Source: Gossypium raimondii (Eukaryota > Streptophyta > Magnoliopsida > Malvales > Malvaceae). From it: a DNA stretch of 64,000 nt. Below the pieces are notes generated by a model, which was given only the letters and a program-made list of their open reading frames with translations, was not told the DNA's origin and ran no database searches. Where the stretch lies: positions 53,215,924 through 53,279,923 of the forward strand of contig NC_068570.1 of assembly GCF_025698545.1 (NCBI RefSeq), in the 5' to 3' direction. The translations under genes were made by a program, and so were the position numbers. Shown here piece after piece: positions 1-11,535 of this stretch; position 1 is the stretch's first letter, and each line of letters starts with the position of its first letter.

Positions 1-3000
1 TTGTAGATCTTTCACTGCAGTAAAAAAAAAAAAAGGGGTTTCTTTTCAAGTTATTTTCAGTAATTATGAAACTTAATGCAGCTGAAAATGGAGGAAATGT
101 ACAAGATGAAGCATACTATAAAGAAGACCGCTTGGGAAAGGTGCAGTGAATTCTTACCCATTTCCTAAAATCCCGTGATCCGGAGAGTCAAACAGGAATC
201 ACCGCTTCAAAAAAACTTGGATAGGATTGCCGGGGATTTAGATCAACCATTGTTTATTACAACCAAGAAAAGTGGGGGACTTGATCACATAAACTGAAGA
301 AACCCCAAAATATTTCCTTGAGAAACTGAAGCCACAGACACCCAAAAGTTTGATTAAAATCTAGCCATGTACAAATAAAGATCTGTCCAAGGATTCATAG
401 TTTTTCTTCATGATGAGTTTCATCTGTTCAAAGTTGTGGGCCTTCCAGGCAACCACTGTATGACTAATAAAAATAAAAATAAAGCTAAGCTATACAGTAT
501 TTCATGGAGGGAAGCTCTCAATGAATTATGAGAAAGTCTCACTGTCTGAGCTTCATGGCATGGGGCCTTTCCATCCTTTTCCAACTCCCCACTTTTTCTC
601 AAGTCCTAACAGACATTTGAACATGTCTGTTGGGAAGGAAATTACTTTCTTATCCCTTCACTTATTCCCTTTTCTTTAACATTGGAGTTGAGTTTTGAAA
701 TAAGATTACTAAAATTTTAATTTAAATTCGTACATAAATATGTACTTAATATAAATACATTAATATTTTTAAAAAATTTAAAAATTGTACCTATATTTAA
801 AAAGTTATTTCGTGAGATTTTAACTCGATTAAGTGTATCAGTTTAAATTAAAAAACTTAAAGACTATCTAAATACTTTGGTTGAAATTATATACGAAAAA
901 CCTAACATGATTTCCTAATTAACACCTTGAGTTTTGCCTTTCTCTTGATAAGAGTAAGGGCATGATGTGATATACTTTCCCTTTGCCCTCAAAGGAAACT
1001 TATCCTTCTTTTTAGAAACATATGGACCATTGCCTTAAAGCACAAGTAGTACACTGGGATACTATTATATAAGTTAAAATATATTGGAGGAACCTAGCTA
1101 TATTATAGGTAGATAATTAAATTAGTTTCTTTATTATTAAATGAATTATTTTAATCATTGTACTATTAAAAAGAATTACATAAGTTTAAATTGTAACAGA
1201 GTTAGCATTTATGGTATAGTCAATTGAGTTTTAGTTCGATTGGCATAGGTATTGTTACCAATACGGGATGATTGAAGAGTATTATCCTCCTAGTTAAAGA
1301 TTTGAGAGGTGCTATGGGTGATTCTAGGCATTGTCTCAAAATAAAACAGATATGATCTGAATTATTAAAAAAACATTTAATTGTAATTCAATTCCAAATA
1401 AAAGATTTCATTTACAAAACCATAAAACTTTAAAAAATATTAACTCTATTAAATAATGAATGATATTTTTTAAATAATAAATATTAACTCTATTCTAATT
1501 TGTCCTTATTTTATTCTTTTAATGGTACAAATTACATTGATCCATTTAATGGTAGTGGGACTAATTTAATCAAGACTCTATAATAGAAGGGTCTTTCAAA
1601 TATGTTCACCTTATTATATATGCATATATTATAAAAATGTTACTTAAACATAAATGAATGTCAAATATAAATATATGTATTAAAATATCATTTTCAAATT
1701 CAAATATATATAAAATTATATATTTCTAAGAAAAATGAAGAGTATATTAACTTGAAGAAGTGGAAGTGAACTTCCCTTACCATTTAAATCAAATTCGAAT
1801 ATTAAAAATAGCATTATTAGACACTACATATGACACACAAACCAGAATTATTGTGGAAGGTGGGGGGATTATGGATTGTTGGGATGACAGAATTTAGAAG
1901 AAAACAGAGCAGCCTTGAGTTGTGGAGGGAATGACAGCTGTGAAAGGGCCCAAATGTTGAAAGAATGAAAGAATCCACCCATCACTTGTAATGGTCTGTA
2001 GCATCATACTCGTAACCTTCTTTTATCAAAAGAATAAGAATAATTCTTTCCTTTTCAGCCTCTCTCCTCTTCCACTATAAACCATTATTTTATTTCTTCT
2101 GTTAAGACTTCAGATATATAATGGAACTTGTATATAATTCAACTTAAAGCATGATCCAGATTTTTGTCTATTATAATCATACACCCAATTATATATATGT
2201 CTGCAATCAGAGGATGGGGTTAGTACATAAAGTACTAATTATGGTGAATTTATAGTGAGTGGAAAATGCAGATCTAACAAATGTTAACAACATGGCTTTC
2301 ACATGCTCTTTTGTATTACCTAAATCATTGTTATCACTATTCACTAAATCAATACCCACTAGTTTTTGCTACTCACTCTTCATTTCTTTGAGATACTCCT
2401 ATTTGATATTAATAATTAATGCATATTTAGATATAGGTATTTTTGAGAGACATCAACTCTGTTATTAGGCGAAGTATTTAAAGTGTCGTTTTTTGAGCAG
2501 TCGATTCGAATTTTAAATAGTAGAGGTATTTTACTTGAGATGTTAATGCTAGATTTTAACCTTGAGATTTTGTTTCCTGATTTCGAGAAGAATTCAAAGA
2601 GCCTCATGAAATTTATCATCAACGTTTGAATCCACTAAGGAAATGTTTTATAATTTTGGCTTGGTGAGATTCGAACCCAAGCCCTTAAAGGGTGAGAACA
2701 CTAGCAGATAAACTAAGATAAAGTATATAAGGCATTGATTGATGGTTCGATCTCTCATAAGCACAAATATATAATTAATATTCTAACAATACTGATATAT
2801 CTCCTGTGAGTTTGTAGGACAATACAAAAGATACATAGGCTCTCGAAATACATGAGAAAATGGATTCAAGCCAAAGTGCGAAGGTAAGGAGCAGTCATTA
2901 TTGACTCACAAAATTCATGATATGGCTTGGACATCAAGCCCCGTCATGAAAACTTTTGAGAGCCATCTATTTTGTAAGTTAGAAGCTTGCCCACTTTGAC

Positions 3001-3572
3001 CGTGCTTGGACCAGGACGACATAGTTTCCACACTTGCTTAAAAAGATTGAAAGTGGGAACCCAAGCATTAGCACATGTTCTTTCAGGCTTTATACTTGAT
3101 CCATGATGGTTGATCCAAAACAGGCATTTTACTAAGCAACACCATCTAATTGCCTGCATGGAGTAACTCATATCTCTTTCTTTTTTGCAACAGGATAATG
3201 AAGTTGGAAACTGCCACCTTATAACTTTTTAGCTTTTGTGCATCAAAAGCATTGATTGAATTGAACAGGTTGGTGTGGTTCTATGATTACAAGAACCAAC
3301 ACAAAAGAAACATTTCAACTTAATCCAATAACTATAGCATCACTGTCGTACTTTTTCTTTCAAAATCTCTCTCACACCATCAAGGAAAAACTTACATTAG
3401 CAATCTAGTGTAGAATACAAAGAATATAACCCAACAAAAATGTTCCTCCATAGAACTGATTTAGCTCACAGAACAGTGCAATAAACATAGTGGTTTGCCT
3501 CCTTCAAATAGCCAAAAAACAAAAAAAAAAAAAAACCTTCAATCTTCAAATTTTATCCTCTTATGTTGTTTG
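1..3572. other. Gene-free AT-rich intergenic DNA
   Basis: I see no credible gene here. Open frames are short, lack recognisable domains and are interrupted by A/T runs. Around 1225-1350 there is a stretch that resembles a common Malvaceae short interspersed repeat (a GTTCGATTGGCAT-type start and a CATTGT end). Around 2545-2700 lies a repeat related to one inside an AVT6 intron at about 62230-62400. The rest is simple AT-rich sequence. Confidence 0.6.
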
Positions 3573-4165
3573 TGTAGAGTGTGTCTTGTATTTTTGGATG
3601 AAATAGAGTCAATGTCGCTACGAGGAAGAATTATCGTCCTGACGAGGCGACATACGACGTCATGGCGTGGCAACGTGTTCCCATATAAATCATGTTTTTT
3701 TCTCCTGGTTAAATTCTAATTATTTCTCCCATTCAAACTCTAATTACTCAAGGGATATTTCAGTGTGATTAACTTAGCCTATTTAAAGGGGTATTGTATC
3801 CCTATTTCGATAAGGTAGTTAAAGATGTAGTACTACAGGGTTTTTCTTTTGGGGGTGACAAGATGTAGTCGTAGATGAATTTTGGTCAGAGTTTTCGTGG
3901 TAGTTATTGAGAGAATTTTGTACCTCTTTTGAGACAACTCTATGAGAATTAGAGTTTTGTTTTCGGGGTTTGGGTTTGTATGTTTAATACATTTAGGTTT
4001 ATTTTCTCCATATTGTAATCTCGTTTGTTTATTTATTTAGTGAAAAGTTAAAGCCTCTTTTGCCCGTGGTTTTTATCTTCTTCAGAGGAGTTTTTCATGT
4101 AAAATTTGTGTGTTCGATGTTCTCTATTTTTCTATTTCATTGTTTATTTCGGTCGATCCCTAACA
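3573..4165 (+). mobile_element. Probable solo LTR (copia-type)
   Basis: The segment begins TGTAGAGTGTG and ends CCTAACA, so it has the TG...CA ends of an LTR. The last 150 bases (GTAATCTCGTTTG, then GCCCGTGGTTTTT, then TAAAATTTGTGTG) look like the 3' end of plant copia LTRs. A TATTTAAA box lies near 3780. The four bases TTTG occur on both sides (3569-3572 and 4166-4169) and may be a short target-site duplication. No primer-binding site, coding region or second LTR is seen, so it is called a solo LTR. The start is the least certain point. Confidence 0.5.
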
Positions 4166-4723
4166 TTTGTAATTTAAATTTAAATACTCAATTTAACATT
4201 TGACCCATTAACAAAGGATATTTATCGCCTCTCCAAAGTCAAGCTATACCTATTTATATGGTAATTTAAACAAATGTGTGTGAATGTGTGAATTTGAGAT
4301 TATTTAGTATAAAAATTCAGTAAATTCAAATTCTTCTCAAGTACAACTTTTATTCTCATCACAGCATGTTTTAAAAAATTCATAAAAACATTAAAAATCA
4401 ATTAATCCTTCATTGTTAGTTTGCACTTAATTCAACTTTTATTGAATACAAATTAATTAAGAAAAGTCTATACAAATTTAATAATATATGAAATATAAAA
4501 GCTATATAAATTAAGGGTGACTTTCCATAAATTAAAAATTAAAATATTTATTATTCATTTTATATATAATATTTAAAATCAAAGTCTCTACCAATAAAAG
4601 GAAATTAGTATACGTGGAGGCCTAAATTTTGATACATGGCAACTTCAAATTCTGACATGTGCAATATAAATCAATTATATAAAAATAATGAATGCATTTG
4701 TAATAAATATAGAAAATAATATC
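4166..4723. other. AT-rich gene-free spacer
   Basis: There is no gene or clear repeat structure. This is the immediate left flank of the large Mutator-like element that begins at 4733. Confidence 0.6.
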
Positions 4724-4732
4724 AATTTTAAT
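4724..4732. repeat. Left 9-bp target-site duplication of the outer MULE
   Basis: The sequence AATTTTAAT is repeated exactly at 19264-19272, directly outside the right terminal inverted repeat. A 9-bp duplication is the hallmark length for Mutator superfamily insertion. It fixes the element at 4733-19263. Confidence 0.85.
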
Positions 4733-4983
4733 GACTATTTTACTAATAAAGGCCCATTTCTAATTTTATTTACAGAAATGGATCACTTTTTTTCATTATT
4801 TACCAGAACGGGCCGAAAACTCCAAAGCGCGTCCATGTAGGAGCATTTTAGGGGGAAATTCCAGCAAAACGCGACCCTGAGGTAGCTATTTTGCCATGTC
4901 ATCACAAAACGCGCTAACGTGGACATGCTTTGCTGACATGGCAAAATCGCTCCCTCAGGGATGCGTTTTAGCCCGTGTTTTTT
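4733..4983 (+). repeat. Outer left terminal inverted repeat (TIR A)
   Basis: It starts GACTATTTTACTAATAAAGG and matches the reverse complement of 19014-19263. It also matches the TIRs of the inner element. The similarity stops near the GCCCGTGTTTTT motif, after which the PMD side reads ACCAACGG and the transposase side CTAGGG. Within it, 4866-4969 folds as a long imperfect palindrome. Confidence 0.85.
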
Positions 4984-5211
4984 ACCAACGGTCATTTAAA
5001 ATTTTGACCGTTGGGGGATCCAAAGGTAAAAAAAAAAAACTACAAAAACCCCTCCTATTTTTTTCACACAACATTTCTTCTAAATTTCTCAAAAAAGCTC
5101 TCAAATTTCTCCCTAAATTTCTCAAAGCTCTCTTTTATTAATTATTTCCTTTATTTTTTTCTAAATTAGTATTTCTTTTTATAATTTCAAAAATATTTGA
5201 TCGTGTTAGCA

Positions 5212-7262
5212 ATGGCCAGAGAATTAATTTGTCTCGATCATAAACATATCTCCGTCGGACAAATGAAAATGGTAAGGATTAATTTCAATTTTTGAATATT
5301 ATTTAATATTTTTTTCATTTATGTAATTTTAATTCATTTTTATTTTATAATTTTTTATAACAGCCTGTAGATCGGGTGTTACAATGTTATATTTGTAATA
5401 TGTCTGGTCCTCCATCACCGTTGATAGAAAATTACTTGAGGGAAGCAGGTTTTTAGCATGTGGCCAATATAGGCCGAGGGTGTAAGTTGGTCCCAAAATT
5501 CATCAGCGCGTTCATAGAGAGATGGAGACCCGAGACGCAAACATAACATCTTCCATGCGGAGAGTGTACCATCACTTTGGAGGACGTGCAGCTACAATTG
5601 AGATTGCCGGTGGATGCGTCCGTACTGACCAAGTCTATTCAATCTGCTGATTGGGGAGCCATATGCTACGATCTTTTGAGTACGATTCCGGATAATATTT
5701 ACGGAGGTCAGATCGAGATGGGCTGGTTACGAAATACATTCTCAGAGCTGGGGAATGATTCGACTGAAGTAAAAAGAACACGATATGCTCGGGCATATAT
5801 CATTGAGATGATTGGAGGTTATCTGATGCCGGACTTGTCACGAAACCTCATACATCTAAGGTGGCTACTGAAACTTGTTGATTTTAGAGCAGCTGACAAA
5901 CTTAGTTAGGGGTTTGCCGTGTTGGCAACATTGTACCAGGAGATGTGTAGGGCGACGCCACCAAATAAAGCTAAAATCGAAAGTTGCCTATCACTACTAC
6001 AATCATGGGCACGGTTTCGCTTTCCATTTTTACGTCCTCGAGTGAACCACCCATATACATTCCTACGCATAACGAGGTAAAATTTATATTAGATTTTACA
6101 ATTATTACATAGATTTAAAATATAATTTTATGCTAAAACTTTATTTCATTAGGTGAAACCATTCGGCTAGTTATGTTGGAATACCTACCTCTCTTAAAGA
6201 TATACGACTTCTATTAAACCAATGGTCAGAAGCGCATATAAGTATTAAATAATATATATACATAATATAGTCATTTCATATTTAGTATTTAATATTATAT
6301 ATATAACTAATATTTTTATCACGTTCATATAGTTTCAATGGACACCATATAAGGATCCGGCAATTCGGGCAGTAATTCCGGATGAATTCTTTTAAAATCT
6401 GAACATTTGGCATGTTAAGGTCCCATTGGTCAACTATGCTACTGTCAAGATGCACTAGATGGATAGAGTGTTGCGGTAATTTAGATTTCGACAATCGATT
6501 CCCGTAACACCTGAGGTACTCGATGATGAGCACAAAATCGAATTACGACAATCAAATATGAATTGACTGATATTCTTCTCGGAATATATCGAAATTTGGA
6601 AAAATTTGTATGATCATATACTTACTCACGAACCAATCATCGTTCCAGAGTTAGCGTGTGCGCTGGATTACATGCCATGGTTTAGGATCCATGACAAGTC
6701 ATATTTGCTCTCGAAAGAGCAGATGCGCCAGCAAATCTATGTCGAGAGGGAACGACAGGGCCCTTTAAATCCAAGGAGAAGGGATAACGGCACAGGCCCA
6801 TCAACAGTGCCCATACAATCACCGGGCCCACGCCTCAAGCGATGACACCCACACCACAGCCCTTTCAGATTATGCCAGGTGCATATCCTAGCCCTTATAT
6901 GTATCTTAACCCTTATATGTTTCCTTTTCCCAATCCTATGCTAGGTTGAGATGCACGGCCCGATGTATCTCCTTTCCCAGTGACTCTGACTCAACCGACG
7001 ATATATAGGTCATCGTCGTAGGAGGGATCGCACAAGGCACCGTTGGGGAGCTCATCTTATTACCAATCCCCATCGTCTTATGGGATTCAAACACCTCCGT
7101 CGTATGTGATACAAACACCTCCGCATTCTTTATTCTATCATGCTTGGTCATCCTCCCAACGCATACAACCAGAATAACCACAACCCCCGTCGAAAGTTGA
7201 ACCAAGAAGGAATCCAGCGCGTAACCGTCTACCACCCCCATGTGGCACTGATTTCGACCGAC
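5212..7262 (+). pseudogene. Plant mobile domain (PMD) gene of the outer MULE, broken
   Basis: The reading frame starts MARELICLDHKHISVG at 5212. A first intron runs 5272-5363 (GT...CAG), and the second exon begins with PVDRVLQCYIC. The body carries PMD-family landmarks such as SADWGAICYDLL, GGYLMPDLS, HLRWLLK and, further on, an EIWKN...MPWFRIHDKSYL segment. The C-terminus is rich in Pro, Ser, Tyr and Gln and ends near a RNPARNR motif. PMD proteins (MAIN/MAIL1 relatives) occur both as host genes and inside plant transposons. In-frame stops lie at 5454-5456, 5544-5546 and 5907-5909. The first and third sit where tryptophan is expected (TGG to TAG). The gene is therefore dead in this copy. Exon boundaries after 6078 are approximate. 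Confidence 0.75.
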
Positions 7263-7331
7263 ACATACATTGATTTTTTAAAATATATTTGTACAAACTA
7301 TTTTTATATTATTTCATTTAATAAAATAAAA

Positions 7332-7340
7332 GTTGTTTTG
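7332..7340. repeat. Left 9-bp target-site duplication of the inner MULE
   Basis: GTTGTTTTG occurs exactly here and at 11785-11793, on either side of the inner element. The inner element's own joint (9733-9741) shows the same site as a single uninterrupted copy on the opposite strand, which proves the insertion point. Confidence 0.9.
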
Positions 7341-7585
7341 GATCATTTTACCAATAAAGGCTTATTTCCAACTTTATTTATGAAAATGGGCCAACTTTTT
7401 CATCATTTACCGGAAAGGGCCAAAAACTACAAAACACGTCACATAGGAGCATTTTTGGGGGAAATTTCAGCAAATCGCGTCCTTAAGGGAGCGATTTTTC
7501 CATGTCAACACAAAACGCGCTGACGTGGATGCACTTTGCTGAGGCAAAATCACTCCCTCAAGGATGCTATTTAGCCCGTGTTTTT
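7341..7585 (+). repeat. Inner left terminal inverted repeat (TIR B)
   Basis: It is a divergent copy of the family TIR, starting GATCATTTTACCAATAAAGG. It ends near GCCCGTGTTTTTCTAGG, the transposase-side version of the boundary, as in TIR D. Confidence 0.85.
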
Positions 7586-7614
7586 CTAGGGTTAAAGCGA
7601 TTTAAATGTTTAGT

Positions 7615-7850
7615 CCCTAGGGTTTGTGGGTTTAGAGTTTTAAGGTTGTAGCGTTAGGGTTTTATTAAAATAATTTAGGGTTTAAAAAATAAATTAAGGT
7701 TTAGAGTTTTTTTAAAATTAATTAAATTAGGTTTTAGGGATTTTAAACAAATTAATTAAATTAGGGTTTAGAGTTTTTTAAAAAATTAATTAAATTAGGG
7801 TTTAGTTTTTTTAAAATAATTTTGTGTTTAGGTTAAGGGTTTAGAAAAAA
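7615..7850 (+). repeat. Degenerate telomere-like TTTAGGG-rich tract
   Basis: Words such as TTAGGGTTT and TTTAGGG recur irregularly, mixed with TTAATTAAATTA blocks. The tract lies between TIR B and the start of the inner transposase remnant. The outer transposase leader (about 18905-19010) has only a shorter version, seen as CCCTAAA words on the plus strand. It is too irregular to be real telomeric repeat and looks like an expanded leader or promoter region. Confidence 0.55.
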
Positions 7851-7880
7851 TATATTGACAATAAGGATTTTGTTTTCTCT

Positions 7881-8244
7881 CTACAATAGTTTCAGAAAAA
7901 TTAATTTTGAGAAGACGATTCTGAAAAGATAATGTCAAAAATGCTTCAAGCAGGATGCACTGTTAGCAAAATTATTGAAAAAAGCTCCAACTTTGATGCT
8001 TTTTTTTCTACAGTAGTTCCTGAGAAAATAATTTTTAGAAGACGGTTCTGAAAAAATAGTCAAAAATGCTTCAAGCAGGATGCACTGTTAGCAAATTTTT
8101 TGAAAAAAGCTCCCACGTGGACGCTCTTTTTCTACAATAGTTCCTGAAAAAATAGTGTAAAAAACACTTCAAGCAGGATGCACTGTCAGCAAAATTACTG
8201 AAAAAAGCTCTCACATGGACACTCTTTTTCTACAGTAGTTCCTG
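7881..8244 (+). repeat. Tandem repeat, three units plus a partial, in the MULE leader
   Basis: Units start with CTACARTAGTT at 7881, 8008 and 8132, with a partial unit at 8230. They are about 127, 124 and 98 bases long. Each contains GCTTCAAGCAGGATGCACTG or a one-base variant, then a GAAAAAAGCTC block. The array lies about 100 bases upstream of the inner transposase start at 8343. The corresponding region of the outer element lacks it. Confidence 0.75.
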
Positions 8245-8342
8245 TTTGGCCTTAGGCTATAAATGAGTCAAATTTCATTCTCTCAGGTTGCATAAGTTAC
8301 AGCAAGAAAAATTAGAGAGGCTAAGCAGAATAGAAATTGAAT

Positions 8343-9632
8343 ATGAGTGAACATATTAGTGGTGTTATTTACTATAATGATGAGGTCCGTGACACCGAGA
8401 ACGGTGTTGTTTTTTATTGGAGAATACAACACGACTGGTTATTAACTAGAACATAGATTTGACAGAACTTCATAAAAGAATTAGGCGCAAAATCTTTGAA
8501 ACGACGCCAATGAGAGTTTCGTTTATTAAGTATCGATTTTGTGCTTTGATTGATCCTGTGACATATGACTCATTTGATATCAAATGTGGTAGTAGCTTGG
8601 AGGTGATGGTGCAGACTTATCTCATTAGTGGATCACTATATCTTGAGTTATATGTACCATTTTCATCGCCAAATGAAGCATTTGCGACTTCAACATCTAA
8701 TGCTACTCGAGAGAAATACACGAACCCTACCCGATACTTCGTTAGTGGGAGGCAGAATACGGGAAGTGCCCATCTTTGGTGGCAGTATAGAATACACAAC
8801 TTTTGCATGACACCCATCTTTTGTGGGTCAATGTTCGATGCTGGAAATACGTACTGAGAATGACATCAACTTCTAGTGGTTAGCAATTCACATTTAATTG
8901 GGGATGTTACGAAACGTCCACAAGAAGGGATGATATACTCCCTATGACGTCCACTGGCGAGGGGACCTCGTACGTTACAAATGATGGTGGGTTCGATGAT
9001 GAGTCTGATGTGGATCCACCCCGAAAGTTTGGCCTCGATGGTGCAGAAGTTGCATTACTTTCTGAACCGGAGCCTATTCTAACCGAACCTGAAAACATTG
9101 AAGGGTGTTTAGATGAAGAATAAGAAAAAGGTCCATGAATCAGGGCGTACTCGCCTCCAGCCCACATGCATAATGTCGATCTATTGGCAGATGATGCTTT
9201 AGAGTTTCCAAATCCACCATAAGATGGCACAGTATGACAGTGGAAGAATCATTCCAATTGCGTTTACAATAACACCGGGGAGTCAAGTGATGACTAGGAG
9301 AATCATATACTCATGCAATTGCAGCTTGTCAAAATCTTCGTTTGGATCCCATGAGATATGTCAACGAAGTGTACAAAATAGAATACATGTACAATGTGTG
9401 GAGACACGTATTCCCACCGGTCCCAGATGAACGAAAGTGGTTGTCTATAGCGCTTGCTCCGTTCAAGTTGTTACCAGATAGAGAATTGCGTCGCAAACTA
9501 AAAGGTCGACTTTGATCGAGTAGAATACGTAATAATATGGATATCCGGGAAATAACGAACTAACAAAAGTTGTGCAGATGGTGTAGGAACCCAGGTCATA
9601 CAATTCGAACATGTCCAAATCAAAATAGTTGA
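8343..9632 (+). pseudogene. mudrA-type transposase remnant of the inner MULE
   Basis: It begins MSEHISGVIYYNDEVRD at 8343 and goes out of frame near 8410. A TAG at 8447-8449 precedes the LTE/MTEL block, and the MuDR N-terminal part (RRKIFETTPMR, DPVTYDSFDIK) follows to about 8857. The transposase core is reduced to a short block near 9225-9280 (GRIIPIAFTITPG), which jumps straight into the C-terminal part starting at the SWIM-like CAHAIAAC region. The end keeps a CX2CX4HX4C zinc knuckle (CRWCRNPGH...C) near 9570-9615. The catalytic region is therefore deleted and the gene cannot encode an active transposase. Confidence 0.75.
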
Positions 9633-9732
9633 TAATTGCTGTAATGAAATTATGTTGCATTATTTCTATTGTCTTATTCAAAAGAACTTCTATTTTATTA
9701 AAAATATAAAAATAATTTACTATTAAAATATT

Positions 9733-9741
9733 CAAAACAAC
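9733..9741. other. Uninterrupted joint of the inner MULE (empty-site equivalent)
   Basis: CAAAACAAC is present once here, where the transposase tail meets the PMD tail. It is the reverse complement of the 9-bp duplication GTTGTTTTG that flanks the inner element inside the outer one. This joint therefore shows what the outer element looked like before the insertion. Confidence 0.85.
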
Positions 9742-9834
9742 TTTTATTTTATTAAATCAAACAATATAAAAATAGTTTGTACAAATGTATTTAAAAAATC
9801 AATGTATGTGTCGGTCAGAATTAGTGCCACATGG

Positions 9835-11304
9835 GAGTGGTCGACGGTTACGCTAACTCTAGAACGATGATCGGGTCGTAAATAGGTATATGATCATACT
9901 AAATTTTCCAAATTTTGATATATTCTGAGAAGAATACCAGCTAATTCGTATTCTATTACTAAAAGTCGATTTTGTGCTCATCATCGAGCATCTCAGGTGC
10001 CACGGGAATCAGTTGTCAAAATCTAAATTGTCGCAACACTCTATCCGTCTGGTGCATCTCGACAGTAGCATAGTTGACCAATGAGACCTTAACATGCCAA
10101 ATGTTTGGATTTTGAAAGAATTCATTCGAAATTACTGCCCGAATTATCGGATCCTCGTATGGTATCCATTGAAACTATATGAACGTGATAAAAATATTAC
10201 TTATATACATAATACTAAATACTAAATACTAAATATGAAACGACTATGTTATGTATATATATTCTATTTAATACTTACATGCGCTTCCGACCGTTGGTCT
10301 AATAGAAGTCGTATATCTTTAAAAGCAGTAGGTATTCCAATATAACTCGCCGAATGGTTCCACCTAATTAAATAAATTTTTAGCATAAAATTGTATTTTA
10401 AATCTATGTAATAATTGTTAAATCTAATATAAATTTTACCTTGTTATGAGTGGGAATGTATATGGGTGGTTCACTCGAGGACGTAAAAATGGAAAGTGAA
10501 GCCCAGCCCATAATTGTAGTAGTGATAGGCAACCTCCGACTTTGGCTTTATTAGGTGGCGTCTCCCCGTACATCTCCTGGTACAATATTGCCAACGCGGC
10601 AGACCCCCAACTAAGTTCACCAGCTGCTCTTAAATCATCGAGTTTCAGTAGCCACCTCAGATGTACGAGGTTTTGTGACAAGTCCGGCATCAGATAACCT
10701 CCAATCATCTCAAAGATATATGCCCGAGTATATTGTATTCTTTCTACTTCAGTCGAATCATTCCCCAGCTCCGGGAATGTGTTTCGTAACCAGCCCATCT
10801 CGATCTGACATTCGTAAATATTATCCAGAATCGCACCCAAAAGATCATAGCATATGGCTCCCCAATCAGCAGATTGAACGAACCCGGTGAGTACGAACCT
10901 ATACACCGGCAATCTTCATTGTAACTGTACGTCCTCCAAAGTGATGGTACACTCTCCACATGGAAGATGGAATGTGTGCTTCTCAGGTCTCTACCTCTCT
11001 ATGAACACGCTGATGAGTTTCGGGTCCAACTTACACCCTCGGCCTATATTGGTCATGTGCCAGAAACCCACTTCCCTTAAGTAATTTTCTATCAACGGTG
11101 ATGGAGGACCAGACATATTACAAGTATAACATTGTAACATCTGATCTACAGGCTGTTATAAAAAATTATAAAATAAAAATTAATTAAAATTACATAAATG
11201 AAAAAAATATTAAATAATATTAAAAAATTGAAATTAAACTTTACCATTTTTATTCGTTCAACGGAGATATGTTTATGATCAAGACAAATTAATTCCCTGG
11301 CCAT
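9835..11304 (-). pseudogene. PMD gene remnant of the inner MULE
   Basis: It reads on the minus strand from 11304 with the same start as the outer copy (MARELICLDHKHIS) and the same first-intron position. The PMD body (SADWGAICYDLLGAILDN, GGYLMPDLSQNL, HLRWLLK) is open from about 10912 to 10436. The upstream part has in-frame stops, including one where the outer copy has the tryptophan of the IERW motif. A deletion of several hundred bases joins the PIIV-ELA block directly to the final RRPLPCGT-type tail near 9855. Relative to the outer copy this removes roughly 6656-7216. The gene is dead. Confidence 0.75.
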
Positions 11305-11535
11305 TGCTAACACAATCAAATATTTTTGAAATTATAAAAAGAAATACTAATTTAGAAAAAAATTTAAAGGAAATAATTAATTAAAAAGAGTTTTGAGAAA
11401 TTTAGGGAGAAATTTGAAAGCCTTTTTGAGAAATTTGGAAGAAATATTGTGTGAAAAAAAAATAGGAGGCGATTTTTGTAGTTTTTTTTTACCATTGGAC
11501 CCCCTAACGGTCAAAATTTTAAATGACCATTGGTA

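Noticed and set aside
7615..7850. Interstitial telomere
   Set aside because: TTTAGGG words are irregular, separated by TTAATTAAA blocks, and lie inside a transposon leader, so a telomeric origin is not supported.
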